18,082 bases of DNA from UBA4312 sp040266995 (lineage in GTDB: Bacteria > Bacillota_I > Bacilli_A > Erysipelotrichales > Erysipelotrichaceae). The notes beneath the pieces were generated by a model. That model saw only the letters and a program-made list of their open reading frames with translations. It did not search any database and was not told where the DNA came from. How positions within the stretch are numbered: the first letter of the stretch is position 1; each line of letters starts with the position of its first letter. This document shows, in pieces, positions 6,327 through 14,142 of this stretch. A program made the position numbers and the translations under genes. The stretch is from contig JAWRHV010000002.1 of NCBI GenBank assembly GCA_040266995.1, positions 1 through 18,082 of the forward strand. The letters run 5' to 3'.

Positions 6327-8882
6327 ATGAATTATGAACAAATGTCAGAAAGTATGCAAAAGGTATTGATGGATGCGATTACTTTGGCTAAGGACAGAGA
6401 ACATCCGAGTGTAGATTCCATTGATATGCTGGAAGCTATTTTCAAAACGGATACGATTAATGGTCTGTTTGATCGTGTTGGGGTGAATAAGCAAAAGGCC
6501 TTAGAAATTATCGCTGAGGAAAATCAGCACATTTCTAAAAGTTCCGTTGCCAACCTGAATTTTTCCAATGCCGTTCAAAAGTCTTTGGATAAAGCCGATA
6601 AATGGGCCCGAGCGCACGAGGAGACGTATTTGTCCGTTGCCAGTGTCTGGCTGGCTCTTATGTTTAATGAATCCTATATCTCTAAGCGTCTGGTCAAGGA
6701 GTTTCATTTGCAGGAAGAACAATGCCAAAAAGCAGAGCTGGAACGTAGAAACGGAAAAAAATATGATACGCCGAATGCAGAAGAGAATGTGGAAAGCTTG
6801 AAAAAATACGGTCGTGATCTTGTAGCGGATGTACGAAGCGGAAAGATCGATCCAATCATTGGGCGTGATGATGAGATTCGTCGTGTAATGCAGATCTTGT
6901 CTCGAAAGACCAAAAACAATCCTGTATTGATCGGTGAGCCCGGTGTAGGTAAGACCGCGGTTGTCGAGGGCCTGGCATGGCGCATCATGAAAGGGGATGT
7001 ACCGGAGTCTTTGAAGGATAAGCGGCTGATTGAACTGGATATGGGATCCCTCATTGCCGGTGCAAAATATCGTGGTGAATTCGAGGAACGATTAAAAGCG
7101 ATTCTGGATGAAGTCAAGAAGGCAAGTGGACAAATTATCTTGTTTATCGATGAGATCCATAATCTGGTCGGCGCTGGAAAAACAGAAGGCTCCATGGATG
7201 CTGCCAATCTATTAAAACCGATGCTGGCTCGTGGTGAATTGCATTGTATTGGTGCTACAACCTTTAAAGAATACAGAAACTATATTGAAAAGGATGCTGC
7301 GTTGGAACGTCGTTTCCAAAGAGTCATGGTACAGGAACCGACCGTCTCCGAAACAATCAGTATTCTTCGTGGTCTGAAGGATCGTTTTGAAAGCTATCAC
7401 GGTGTACAGATCAAAGATGAGGCACTCGTGGCTGCCGCCAGCTTATCGAATCGGTATATTACAGACAGATTCCTTCCGGATAAAGCCATTGATCTGGTGG
7501 ATGAAGCTTGTGCAACCTTAAAGGTGGAAATGGAAAGCATGCCGCAGGAACTTGACGAACTGCAAAGAAAGATCCTGCAGCTGCAGATTGAAAAAACCTC
7601 ATTGCAGGATGAGTCGGATAAAAAGACCATTGAGCGAAGAACCCAGATTGAAAAAGAACTGGAGACATTACAATCCCAGCGCGATGAAATGCATGCGCAT
7701 TGGGAAGATGAGAAATATGCGTTGGCCGAAGCCAAGGAAGATAAACAAAAGCTTGAAAAAGCGCGTCTGGATCTGGAAAAAGCAAGAAACGATGCGCGGT
7801 ATGAAGAAGCCGCTCGTTTACAGTACGGCTTGATTCCTGAGTTAGAAGGTCGGATTGCGAAATTCCAAGGTACGGAAAAGCAAGACGCTTTGATCCAGGA
7901 GACCGTAGATGAAGAGATGATTGCCAAGATCATTTCCAAATGGACCGGTGTGGAAGTCAATCGTCTGGTGGAAAGCCAAAGAGAAAAATTGCTTCGATTA
8001 AAAGATGAATTAGGAAAACGCGTTTACAACCAGGATGAGGCCTTAGACCTGGTAACCGATGCGATTCTTCGTTCTAAAGCGCAGATCCAGGATGAAAATC
8101 GTCCGATTGGCTCCTTCATGTTCTTAGGGCCGACCGGTGTTGGTAAAACGGAAGTGGCCAAGGCATTGGCAGAGCAATTATTCGATGATGAGAAACATAT
8201 TGTACGTATTGATATGTCCGAGTATATGGAAAAACATAGTGTATCTCGTCTGATCGGAGCGCCTCCGGGATATGTAGGCTATGATGAAGGGGGCCAGTTA
8301 ACCGAAGCTGTGCGTCGGAATCCTTACAGCATTGTGCTGTTTGATGAGATTGAAAAAGCACATCCGGATGTGTTTAATACCTTGTTACAGATTCTTGACG
8401 ATGGAAGGATTACGGATTCGAAGGGTGTGACCGTAGACTTTAAAAATACGATCATTATCATGACCAGCAATCTGGGAAGCCAGTATGCGTTTGACCAAAT
8501 GTCCGATGAACAGAGGAAAGAGCGGTATATGGATGAAGTAAAACATCACTTCAAACCGGAATTCATTAACCGTATTGATGAAATCATCGTATTTAATGCT
8601 TTGGAGAATGAAGCATTTATTAAAATTGCGCATAAATTTATTAACCAGCTGGCTGATCGTCTGGCTTCACGCGATATCAAGCTGGAAGTCAAAGACAATG
8701 TGTATGAGCAGATTGCACAGCTTGGTGTAGATCCTGTATTTGGAGCCAGACCGATGAAAAGGTATATCCAGAGACAGATCGAGACACAGATTGCGAAAAC
8801 CATTATTGAAAGCGGTGTTGTCAAAGACTCTACAATTATTGTTGACTTCAAGGATGGACATTACACTTTTGATGTAGCTTAG
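6327..8882 (+). CDS. clpB: ATP-dependent protein disaggregase ClpB
   Basis: An 851-residue Hsp100 chaperone that forms hexamers in the cytoplasm and pulls aggregated proteins apart with DnaK/DnaJ/GrpE. In order it has a Clp N-domain (about 1-140); a first AAA+ module with Walker A GEPGVGKTA (203-211) and Walker B LFIDEIH (Asp275, Glu276); a long coiled-coil middle domain (about 400-513), characteristic of ClpB rather than ClpA; a second AAA+ module with Walker A GPTGVGKT (601-608) and Walker B LFDEIEKAHPDV (Asp673, Glu674); and a C-terminal D2-small domain. After sensor motif MTSNLGS there is no IGF/L-type loop for ClpP docking, supporting ClpB over ClpC. I chose ATG 6327, with AAAGGAGG 8 bases before it, over an in-frame GTG at 6318 that lies in the ribosome binding site itself. 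It is single-gene, under a CIRCE-overlapped promoter and ended by a clear terminator. Confidence 0.97.
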   Translation: MNYEQMSESMQKVLMDAITLAKDREHPSVDSIDMLEAIFKTDTINGLFDRVGVNKQKALEIIAEENQHISKSSVANLNFSNAVQKSLDKADKWARAHEETYLSVASVWLALMFNESYISKRLVKEFHLQEEQCQKAELERRNGKKYDTPNAEENVESLKKYGRDLVADVRSGKIDPIIGRDDEIRRVMQILSRKTKNNPVLIGEPGVGKTAVVEGLAWRIMKGDVPESLKDKRLIELDMGSLIAGAKYRGEFEERLKAILDEVKKASGQIILFIDEIHNLVGAGKTEGSMDAANLLKPMLARGELHCIGATTFKEYRNYIEKDAALERRFQRVMVQEPTVSETISILRGLKDRFESYHGVQIKDEALVAAASLSNRYITDRFLPDKAIDLVDEACATLKVEMESMPQELDELQRKILQLQIEKTSLQDESDKKTIERRTQIEKELETLQSQRDEMHAHWEDEKYALAEAKEDKQKLEKARLDLEKARNDARYEEAARLQYGLIPELEGRIAKFQGTEKQDALIQETVDEEMIAKIISKWTGVEVNRLVESQREKLLRLKDELGKRVYNQDEALDLVTDAILRSKAQIQDENRPIGSFMFLGPTGVGKTEVAKALAEQLFDDEKHIVRIDMSEYMEKHSVSRLIGAPPGYVGYDEGGQLTEAVRRNPYSIVLFDEIEKAHPDVFNTLLQILDDGRITDSKGVTVDFKNTIIIMTSNLGSQYAFDQMSDEQRKERYMDEVKHHFKPEFINRIDEIIVFNALENEAFIKIAHKFINQLADRLASRDIKLEVKDNVYEQIAQLGVDPVFGARPMKRYIQRQIETQIAKTIIESGVVKDSTIIVDFKDGHYTFDVA

Positions 8883-8896
8883 TCTTTAACAATATA

Positions 8897-8926
8897 GGAT
8901 CCATTGGTGAAAATGGATCCTTTTTT
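8897..8926 (+). terminator. Intrinsic terminator after clpB
   Basis: A perfect 8-bp stem, GGATCCAT with ATGGATCC around an 8-base loop, is followed by six T residues. It starts 14 bases after the clpB stop. Confidence 0.9.
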
Positions 8927-8976
8927 GATTTTAAAAAGAGTATATCTTATTTATAATAAAGACAGGAGGCGATAGT

Positions 8977-9711
8977 ATGTCTACTTTACAAGATTGGATC
9001 AAAGAATCCGATAATATTGTTTTTTTTGGAGGAGCCGGGGTATCGACGGAAAGTAACATCCCTGATTTTCGAAGTGATAATGGATTATATAAGAAAAAAT
9101 ACAGATATCCGGCCGAACGTATGATCAGCCATAGCTTTTTTATACAGAATCCACAGGAATTCTATGAATTCTATTTTAATCAGATGATCTATCCGGATGC
9201 GATGCCAAATAAAGCACATAAAGCCTTGGCAAAACTGGAAAAAGCCGGAAAGCTCAAAGCTGTCGTTACACAGAATATTGACGGTCTTCATCAAAAGGCA
9301 GGCAGCCAGGTAGTCTATGAATTGCATGGTTCGGTTCTTCGCAACAACTGTACAAGATGCCGTAAGTTTTTCAGTCTGGAGGATACCATCAAAAACCGTG
9401 ATGCGCAGGGGATCCCGCGCTGTGATGATTGCGGAAGTATTATCAAACCGGATGTTGTTCTATATGAAGAGGGTCTGGATGAAGGAACGATTTACGGCGC
9501 TGTCGATGCCATTGAGAAAGCCGATCTTCTCATTGTCGGAGGAACCAGCTTGGTTGTGTATCCGGCGGCCGGTCTGATCAATTATTTTCGGGGAAAACAT
9601 CTGGTGTTGATCAATCGAGACTCCACACCTATGGATGGCAGAGCGGATCTTGTGATTCATGATACGATTGGAAAAGTCATGGAAGAAGCAACGGCTTTTC
9701 TGGATGACTAA
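8977..9711 (+). CDS. cobB: NAD-dependent protein deacylase, sirtuin (Sir2/CobB) family
   Basis: A 244-residue sirtuin that removes acyl groups from protein lysines with NAD+, giving nicotinamide and O-acyl-ADP-ribose. The NAD-binding start is GAGVSTESNIPDFR (19-32). TQNIDGLH (98-105) and the catalytic His117 in ELHGSV follow. Four cysteines, Cys125 and Cys128 (CTRC) and Cys149 and Cys152 (CDDC), form the structural zinc site. GGTSLVVYPAAGL (188-200) closes the cofactor pocket. Length and motif order are typical of bacterial sirtuins. AGGAGG precedes ATG 8977 at good spacing. TATAAT at 8952-8957 is a likely -10 without a convincing -35. The gene stands alone between two terminators, so its partner enzymes and substrates cannot be inferred. 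Whether it prefers acetyl, succinyl or longer acyl groups is not evident. Confidence 0.94.
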   Translation: MSTLQDWIKESDNIVFFGGAGVSTESNIPDFRSDNGLYKKKYRYPAERMISHSFFIQNPQEFYEFYFNQMIYPDAMPNKAHKALAKLEKAGKLKAVVTQNIDGLHQKAGSQVVYELHGSVLRNNCTRCRKFFSLEDTIKNRDAQGIPRCDDCGSIIKPDVVLYEEGLDEGTIYGAVDAIEKADLLIVGGTSLVVYPAAGLINYFRGKHLVLINRDSTPMDGRADLVIHDTIGKVMEEATAFLDD

Positions 9712-9738
9712 AAACGATAAAAAATAATTATAGATAGA

Positions 9739-9769
9739 TAAGCCCTTTTGTGAAGGGCTTACTTTTTTT
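9739..9769 (+). terminator. Intrinsic terminator after the sirtuin gene
   Basis: A perfect 9-bp stem, TAAGCCCTT with AAGGGCTTA around a 5-base loop, is followed by C and seven T residues, 27 bases after the stop. Confidence 0.9.
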
Positions 9770-9856
9770 GATCAAAAAGCGTTTGATAATAGATACGGTT
9801 CAATGGTTGTAGGAATCGTAGAAGAAATAATGAGAGACTATTTGGGGTATAGATAA

Positions 9857-9881
9857 TAAAAAAAGCCTTTTTGTAAAGGCT
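9857..9881 (-). terminator. Terminator of the tRNA-Ser gene (minus strand)
   Basis: On the minus strand AGCCTTT pairs with AAAGGCT around ACAA (plus 9864-9881), and is followed by seven T residues and more AT-rich sequence. It lies 11 bases beyond the tRNA 3' end. Confidence 0.85.
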
Positions 9882-9892
9882 GATTCGATAAA

Positions 9893-9982
9893 TGGCGGAG
9901 AGTAAGAGATTCGAACTCTTGGTAGCGTTTCCACTACACAGCCTTTCCAAGACTGCACCTTAAGCCACTCGGACAACTCTCC
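9893..9982 (-). tRNA. tRNA-Ser, anticodon GGA
   Basis: A 90-base tRNA with the CCA end encoded (plus 9893-9895 reads TGG). The acceptor stem is GGAGAGT with ACTCTCC and discriminator G, as usual for serine tRNAs. The anticodon stem CAGTC/GGCTG encloses the loop TTGGAAA, giving anticodon GGA for UCC and UCU codons. A long variable arm (class II) with stem GTAG/CTAC and a T-arm AAGAG-TTCGAAT-CTCTT are present. It has its own promoter and terminator and is divergent from the MATE gene. Confidence 0.97.
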
Positions 9983-9993
9983 AAGGCTTAATT

Positions 9994-10022
9994 ATCATAC
10001 AAAAAAAGCAGTCATCTGTCAA
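9994..10022 (-). promoter_or_regulatory. Strong promoter of tRNA-Ser
   Basis: Read on the minus strand, a perfect -35 TTGACA (10022-10017) is followed after exactly 17 bases by TATGAT (9999-9994). The tRNA 5' end is 11 bases beyond the -10, so little or no leader would need removing. Confidence 0.9.
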
Positions 10023-10138
10023 ATAGAATTTTAATTCCAGAGACCAAACAGGGGATAGAGGATCCAGAATACGATAGCAGTAAGAAATGCGTTTATACAT
10101 ATAGCAGTTTCACTGAAATGAGAATATAATAACAAAGT

Positions 10139-11485
10139 ATGAAACAAATAGACTATGAGAATGGAAATGTCGTTACAATAATAGTTCAATCATCTATCCC
10201 GATCATGATTGCCCAGATGATCAATTTGCTCTATAACATTGTCGATCGTATTTACATAGCTCGTATACCCGGTATCGGGACACAATCACTGGGGGCAGTG
10301 GGGCTTTGTTTTCCGGTTATCTTGATCATTCTGGCGTTTACCAATCTTTTCGGAAGCGGGGGCTCTCCCTTGTTTGCGATTGAACGTGGCCGAAAGAACA
10401 TCAAGGAAGCGAAAGCGATCATGGATACGTGTTTTATACTGTTGATCATAACATCGCTTGTTTTGATGGTTGTTGGCTGGTTGGCATCCAGAGAAATTCT
10501 GACTTTATTGGGTGCGTCCGAAGAAAACCTGGTACTGGGTATTCCTTATTTGCGGATCTATATTCTGGGAACCGTTTTTTCGATGGTAGCCACCGGCATG
10601 AATCCTTTCATTCAAGCGCAAGGATATCCTTCGATTGCCATGATATCTGTAACTGTGGGTGCTATACTGAATCTGATTTTAGATCCATTGTTTATATTTG
10701 TGATGGGACTGCAGATAAGAGGCGCTGCCATCGCTACGGTTCTATCGCAAGCTGTGTCGGCATGTATCGTTTTATATTTCTTAGTATGGAAAACAGACAT
10801 TCAATTGTTCCCATGTTCTTTTTCTTTACAGTGGCATCGGATCGGTCATATCATCGGATTAGGGACAGCTTCCTTTGTGATGGTCATGACCAACAGTCTC
10901 GTTCAGATGGCCTGTAATCATACACTTGTAATGTATGGAGGCGATATGTATATCTCCGTAATGACCGTATTGTCTTCGGTTCGTCAAATGATTGAAACAC
11001 CGATCGGTGCTATAACCGATGGCTCCAGTCCGGTATTAAGCTATCATTATGGTGGGATGCATTATCGGAAAGTACAGAAAGCGGCGCGTGTCATGTTTAC
11101 GATGGCTATGGGATATGCGTTTTTGATATGGTTGGCTATTATGTTGGTACCAACTTTGTTCTTATCTGTTTTTTCATCGGATCCTTCTTTGCATTCTATG
11201 GCTATGGGACCTTTGCGTTTGTATTTTTCCGCTTTTATTTTTATGGTATTTCAATATACCGGACAAACGGTTTTTAAAGCCATGGATCATAAGGGGCATG
11301 CCATTCTCTTTTCTTTATTGAGAAAAGTATTTATTGTCATTCCCTTGACACTCTTGCTTCCGTCCATACTGCATTCCATTGACGGTGTTTTTCTGGCTGA
11401 ACCGATATCGAATGTAGTTGGTGGTCTGATCTGTTTTATAACGATGATACGAACCTTTCAAAAACTGAAAAACGACAGTCTGTGA
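10139..11485 (+). CDS. MATE family efflux transporter
   Basis: A 448-residue inner-membrane protein with about twelve hydrophobic segments in two related halves, typical of multidrug and toxic compound extruders driven by Na+ or H+ gradients. Family landmarks are the N-terminal stretch SSIPIMIAQMINLLYNIVDRIYI, broken here as SSIPIMIAQM then INLLYNIVDRIYI near residues 18-40, and GAVGLCFPVI near 52. Others are GMNPFIQAQGYP near 155 and the second-half block with TDGSSPVLSYHYGG near 300. The substrate is unknown; drugs, metabolites or redox mediators are all possible. Start 10139 agrees with where family members begin, but no convincing ribosome binding site precedes it and a TATAAT lies only 8 bases upstream (see findings). 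It is divergent from tRNA-Ser. Its stop codon lies inside the terminator stem. Confidence 0.92.
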   Translation: MKQIDYENGNVVTIIVQSSIPIMIAQMINLLYNIVDRIYIARIPGIGTQSLGAVGLCFPVILIILAFTNLFGSGGSPLFAIERGRKNIKEAKAIMDTCFILLIITSLVLMVVGWLASREILTLLGASEENLVLGIPYLRIYILGTVFSMVATGMNPFIQAQGYPSIAMISVTVGAILNLILDPLFIFVMGLQIRGAAIATVLSQAVSACIVLYFLVWKTDIQLFPCSFSLQWHRIGHIIGLGTASFVMVMTNSLVQMACNHTLVMYGGDMYISVMTVLSSVRQMIETPIGAITDGSSPVLSYHYGGMHYRKVQKAARVMFTMAMGYAFLIWLAIMLVPTLFLSVFSSDPSLHSMAMGPLRLYFSAFIFMVFQYTGQTVFKAMDHKGHAILFSLLRKVFIVIPLTLLLPSILHSIDGVFLAEPISNVVGGLICFITMIRTFQKLKNDSL

Positions 11486-11505
11486 GTATCGCAGACTTTT
11501 TATTT
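11477..11505 (+). terminator. Terminator overlapping the MATE stop codon
   Basis: A 9-bp stem with one G-T wobble, AGTCTGTGA with TCGCAGACT around GTA, is followed by TTTTTATTT. The TGA stop (11483-11485) is the top of the left arm. Confidence 0.75.
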
Positions 11506-11561
11506 AGAGAATTTGTCCTTTATCCAGACTTTCGTATGTGTAAATAACGGAGGAAAACAAA

Positions 11562-11597
11562 ATGAAAACACGGAACAGAAAACGAATAGTCAGATAA
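11562..11597 (+). CDS. Possible Arg-rich 11-residue leader peptide
   Basis: A tiny frame, MKTRNRKRIVR then TAA, has a clean GGAGG (11549-11553) 8 bases before its ATG. Its stop codon overlaps the AAAGGAGG ribosome binding site of the large surface-protein gene, which starts 12 bases after the stop. Four of eleven residues are arginine, with codons CGG, AGA, CGA and AGA. It could couple or tune translation of the downstream gene, or be a chance frame behind a duplicated ribosome binding site. No database family can be assigned to so short a peptide. Confidence 0.3.
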   Translation: MKTRNRKRIVR

Positions 11598-11609
11598 AGG
11601 AGGGAAAAT

Positions 11610-14012
11610 ATGAGACGAAAGATAAAAAAATTACTATATTGGATTTTTCATTGTTTGATTATGTTGGAATTGGTGTTATGTGGCCATCCGATCCAGGCGG
11701 CCAGTCATACAGTAGGTGTTTCTTATCCGAATGGAACCGATCCGTACAGCCGTCCATGGGGCGTTGAGTTTCTAGATACAAGTGATCATTCCGATCCTCA
11801 GTATGCAAATGGAAAGCCGCATGTGGCAGTGTATGCATTGATTACTTTGGATGGACAGAAGGTGTTCTGCGCACAGCCGTTTATACCGGTTCTAGAAGGG
11901 GTGCAGGATTATTCTGTGGCCAACCAGCCTGCTGTTGAAAAAGAACGACTGGCTTATATTTCTGCTTTAGGATACGGGTATAACGGCGATACATCCCAGG
12001 CCATGGATTTTGCGACGCAGATACGAATCTGGCAGGAGATCATTCCCAGCATCTCTTTTGATATCAACGCATTTCCGGGCCATGTAACACCTGGTGGGCA
12101 GAAAACAACGATCGATCCTGCTATTCAGGCGAAAATCAATATCATCAATCAAAGACTGGCTGTATTGGATTCAAATGTATCCTTTGCCAACCAAAAGGTA
12201 ACTTTATATGGATATGGGAAGGAAAATGGTGTTGTATTAAATGATGTCAATGGTGTTTTCCGATACTATCTTGAAAAAAACATAAGTGGTATCCATACAC
12301 AGAAGCAGGGAAACACGTTAACGATCTGGGCAGAAAAGGGCGATCAGACAAAGACGTCATTGACCTATGATGCGTTGTTTACGAATTCGTATAAGAGTGC
12401 AGATGTGGTTTATTATCGATCGGCCGCGTCACAGGATCTGGTCCACATTGGTCATGCAAAGCCAAAACAAATGAGTTTGGATATAGAAGTGATCACAGGT
12501 AAAGTGAAGATCGAAAAACAAGATTCCCAGACCGGCACAGCACAGGGATTAGGTAAGTTGGATAAGGCCGTATATGAATTGATCCGTACGGATACCAATC
12601 AATCGTTAGGTACACTTACGTGGCAGGCAGATACGAATCCACGATCCAATACGATTCAAGATCTTCCGATTATGCAAAGGGATCGTTTGACGCCCGTTAC
12701 GTATGAATTGAAGGAGATCCACGCGCCAAAAGGCTATCATTTGGGACAGTATGAAGCATCGACAAAGTCCTTTCAACCTTCCGTACAGTTTCAGTTTGTC
12801 AATGGGCGAACCATAGAAGCCAGTAAAACAGCAGTATGTAAAGACGATGTCTCGGAAATTCAGATCAATAAGGTCAATGAGGATGGGATCGGCATCAAAG
12901 GGGCCACTTTACAATTGCTGGATGCTGAAAGTGGAAAAAGAGTCAACTTTCATTATGAAGACGAGGATAAAAAAGTATGGATTACCGATGGAAACCCGCT
13001 CACTGTCAAAGGGCTTGAAATAGGAAAAGAATACATTCTACAGGAAATCCATGCGCCGAACGGTGTAAAAGCGGCAGATGATGTGCATTTTGTGGTAGAA
13101 GAGAATGAAAAAGTGCAGATTGTGAACATGATTGACGAAACGAAAGAGTCGGAAAAACCGAAAATTTCTACGACCGCCAGTGTAGACGGAAAGAAAAATG
13201 TAGAACCGAAAGGGACAATAACGATTTCCGATGTTGTTCAATATGAGAATTTAGTTTCCGGCAGAAAATATACTCTTCATGGCATTTTAATGGATAAAAA
13301 GACAAAACAACCGTTGAAAATCGAAGGCGCACAGAGTGAATTGTCGTTCGAATGTAAAGAAAAAGAAGGAAAGATTACAATGGACTTTCCAATCGACTCT
13401 AAGTCGCTGAAAGGAAAGGATATTGTTGTTTATGAATACCTGTACGATGAAAATGACAATGCGGTTGCCAAGCATGAAGATATAGAAGATGAAGGGCAAA
13501 CCATACATTTTTCACAGGATAAAACGATTCGAATTTCCACTACTGCGGCAATCAACGGATCCAAAAGAGCGCCAGCGGGGCAGTGCACCATTACGGATAC
13601 TGTGCATTATCAGAACCTTGAAAAGGGCAGAATCTATAAGCTGCAGGGAATGATTATGGATAAAAAAACCGGAAAAAAGGTGACTGTGGATGGATCTAAA
13701 GCAGAGAAAACGTTTATATGCCAGCAGCCGGAAGCCGATGAAAATCTCGATTTTATGATAAATACCAGCCAATTGACCGGTAAAGATCTGGTTGTATTTG
13801 AAACATTGTATGATGACTCCAATAAAAAGATTGCCGAGCACAAAGATCTTAACGACGAGGGACAGACGGTTCATATCGATGAGTCGGTTGTTGCCAGTCA
13901 GTGGGTATCGACGGGAAGTCATACACATAGAACCTTGTACATTGTATTGACAGGCTTTAGCATACTATGCCTTCTGGCCTGGATCCTGCACAACAGGGAA
14001 TCGGTTGATTAA
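11610..14012 (+). CDS. Thioester-domain surface adhesin with SpaA-like and VaFE repeats
   Basis: An 800-residue exported protein. A basic, hydrophobic signal peptide ends near GHPIQAA (residues 25-31). A thioester domain follows: Cys87 in VFCAQP and Gln137 in FATQIRIWQE match the Cys-Gln pair that forms an internal thioester able to bond covalently to host surfaces. Two SpaA/Cna-B-like domains span about 298-400 (YELKEIHAPKGY) and 417-508 (YILQEIHAPNGV). Two VaFE repeats span about 517-634 and 638-756, each with ISTTA, a conserved centre, VVYE (606-609) or VVFE (728-731), and EDEGQT or NDEGQT at the end. These repeats commonly carry self-made isopeptide bonds. A hydrophobic helix (about 775-793) ends the protein. 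The usual LPxTG is missing: WVSTG (765-769) stands there, and the tail is only weakly basic. AAAGGAGG precedes ATG 11610. No sortase or pilin partner is in the window. Confidence 0.9.
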   Translation: MRRKIKKLLYWIFHCLIMLELVLCGHPIQAASHTVGVSYPNGTDPYSRPWGVEFLDTSDHSDPQYANGKPHVAVYALITLDGQKVFCAQPFIPVLEGVQDYSVANQPAVEKERLAYISALGYGYNGDTSQAMDFATQIRIWQEIIPSISFDINAFPGHVTPGGQKTTIDPAIQAKINIINQRLAVLDSNVSFANQKVTLYGYGKENGVVLNDVNGVFRYYLEKNISGIHTQKQGNTLTIWAEKGDQTKTSLTYDALFTNSYKSADVVYYRSAASQDLVHIGHAKPKQMSLDIEVITGKVKIEKQDSQTGTAQGLGKLDKAVYELIRTDTNQSLGTLTWQADTNPRSNTIQDLPIMQRDRLTPVTYELKEIHAPKGYHLGQYEASTKSFQPSVQFQFVNGRTIEASKTAVCKDDVSEIQINKVNEDGIGIKGATLQLLDAESGKRVNFHYEDEDKKVWITDGNPLTVKGLEIGKEYILQEIHAPNGVKAADDVHFVVEENEKVQIVNMIDETKESEKPKISTTASVDGKKNVEPKGTITISDVVQYENLVSGRKYTLHGILMDKKTKQPLKIEGAQSELSFECKEKEGKITMDFPIDSKSLKGKDIVVYEYLYDENDNAVAKHEDIEDEGQTIHFSQDKTIRISTTAAINGSKRAPAGQCTITDTVHYQNLEKGRIYKLQGMIMDKKTGKKVTVDGSKAEKTFICQQPEADENLDFMINTSQLTGKDLVVFETLYDDSNKKIAEHKDLNDEGQTVHIDESVVASQWVSTGSHTHRTLYIVLTGFSILCLLAWILHNRESVD

Positions 14013-14040
14013 AGAAGTACAGAAAACGTACTTCTTTTTT
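14011..14040 (+). terminator. Terminator after the surface adhesin gene
   Basis: AAAGAAGTAC pairs with GTACTTCTTT around a 7-base loop and the T-run continues to 14040. The stem starts within the stop codon. Confidence 0.85.
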
Positions 14041-14066
14041 ATATGGCCCGATGAGGGTCACATACC

Positions 14067-14095
14067 TTGCAATTTAATGTAAAATAACATAAAAT
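14067..14095 (+). promoter_or_regulatory. Putative promoter of the 418-residue membrane protein gene
   Basis: TTGCAA (14067-14072) and TAAAAT (14090-14095) are separated by exactly 17 bases. It lies 47 bases before the ATG at 14143, downstream of the previous gene's terminator, so the gene starts a new transcript. Confidence 0.6.
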
Positions 14096-14142
14096 TTTTA
14101 TCGTAAGCAGTCATTGTTTACCACGTTTTAAGGGGTCAAGAT

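Noticed and set aside
7397..7960. 187-codon minus-strand open frame within clpB (also 6704-7207 and several shorter ones)
   Set aside because: Antisense to highly conserved ClpB coding sequence, Ser/Cys-rich low-complexity translation, no ribosome binding site; shadow of a GC-biased third position.
9759..9950. 63-codon minus-strand frame
   Set aside because: Overlaps both the tRNA-Ser gene and its terminator, which explain the sequence.
10429..10917. 162-codon plus-strand frame inside the MATE gene
   Set aside because: Out-of-frame shadow; the MATE frame is continuous and has family motifs throughout.
11506..11548. Promoter of the adhesin gene (TTGTCC at 11513 and TATGTG at 11535)
   Set aside because: Spacing of 16 is acceptable but both hexamers are poor; not strong enough to list as a feature.
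11513..11767. 84-codon plus-strand frame before the adhesin start
   Set aside because: Runs out of frame through the adhesin signal peptide; no ribosome binding site for its first ATG.
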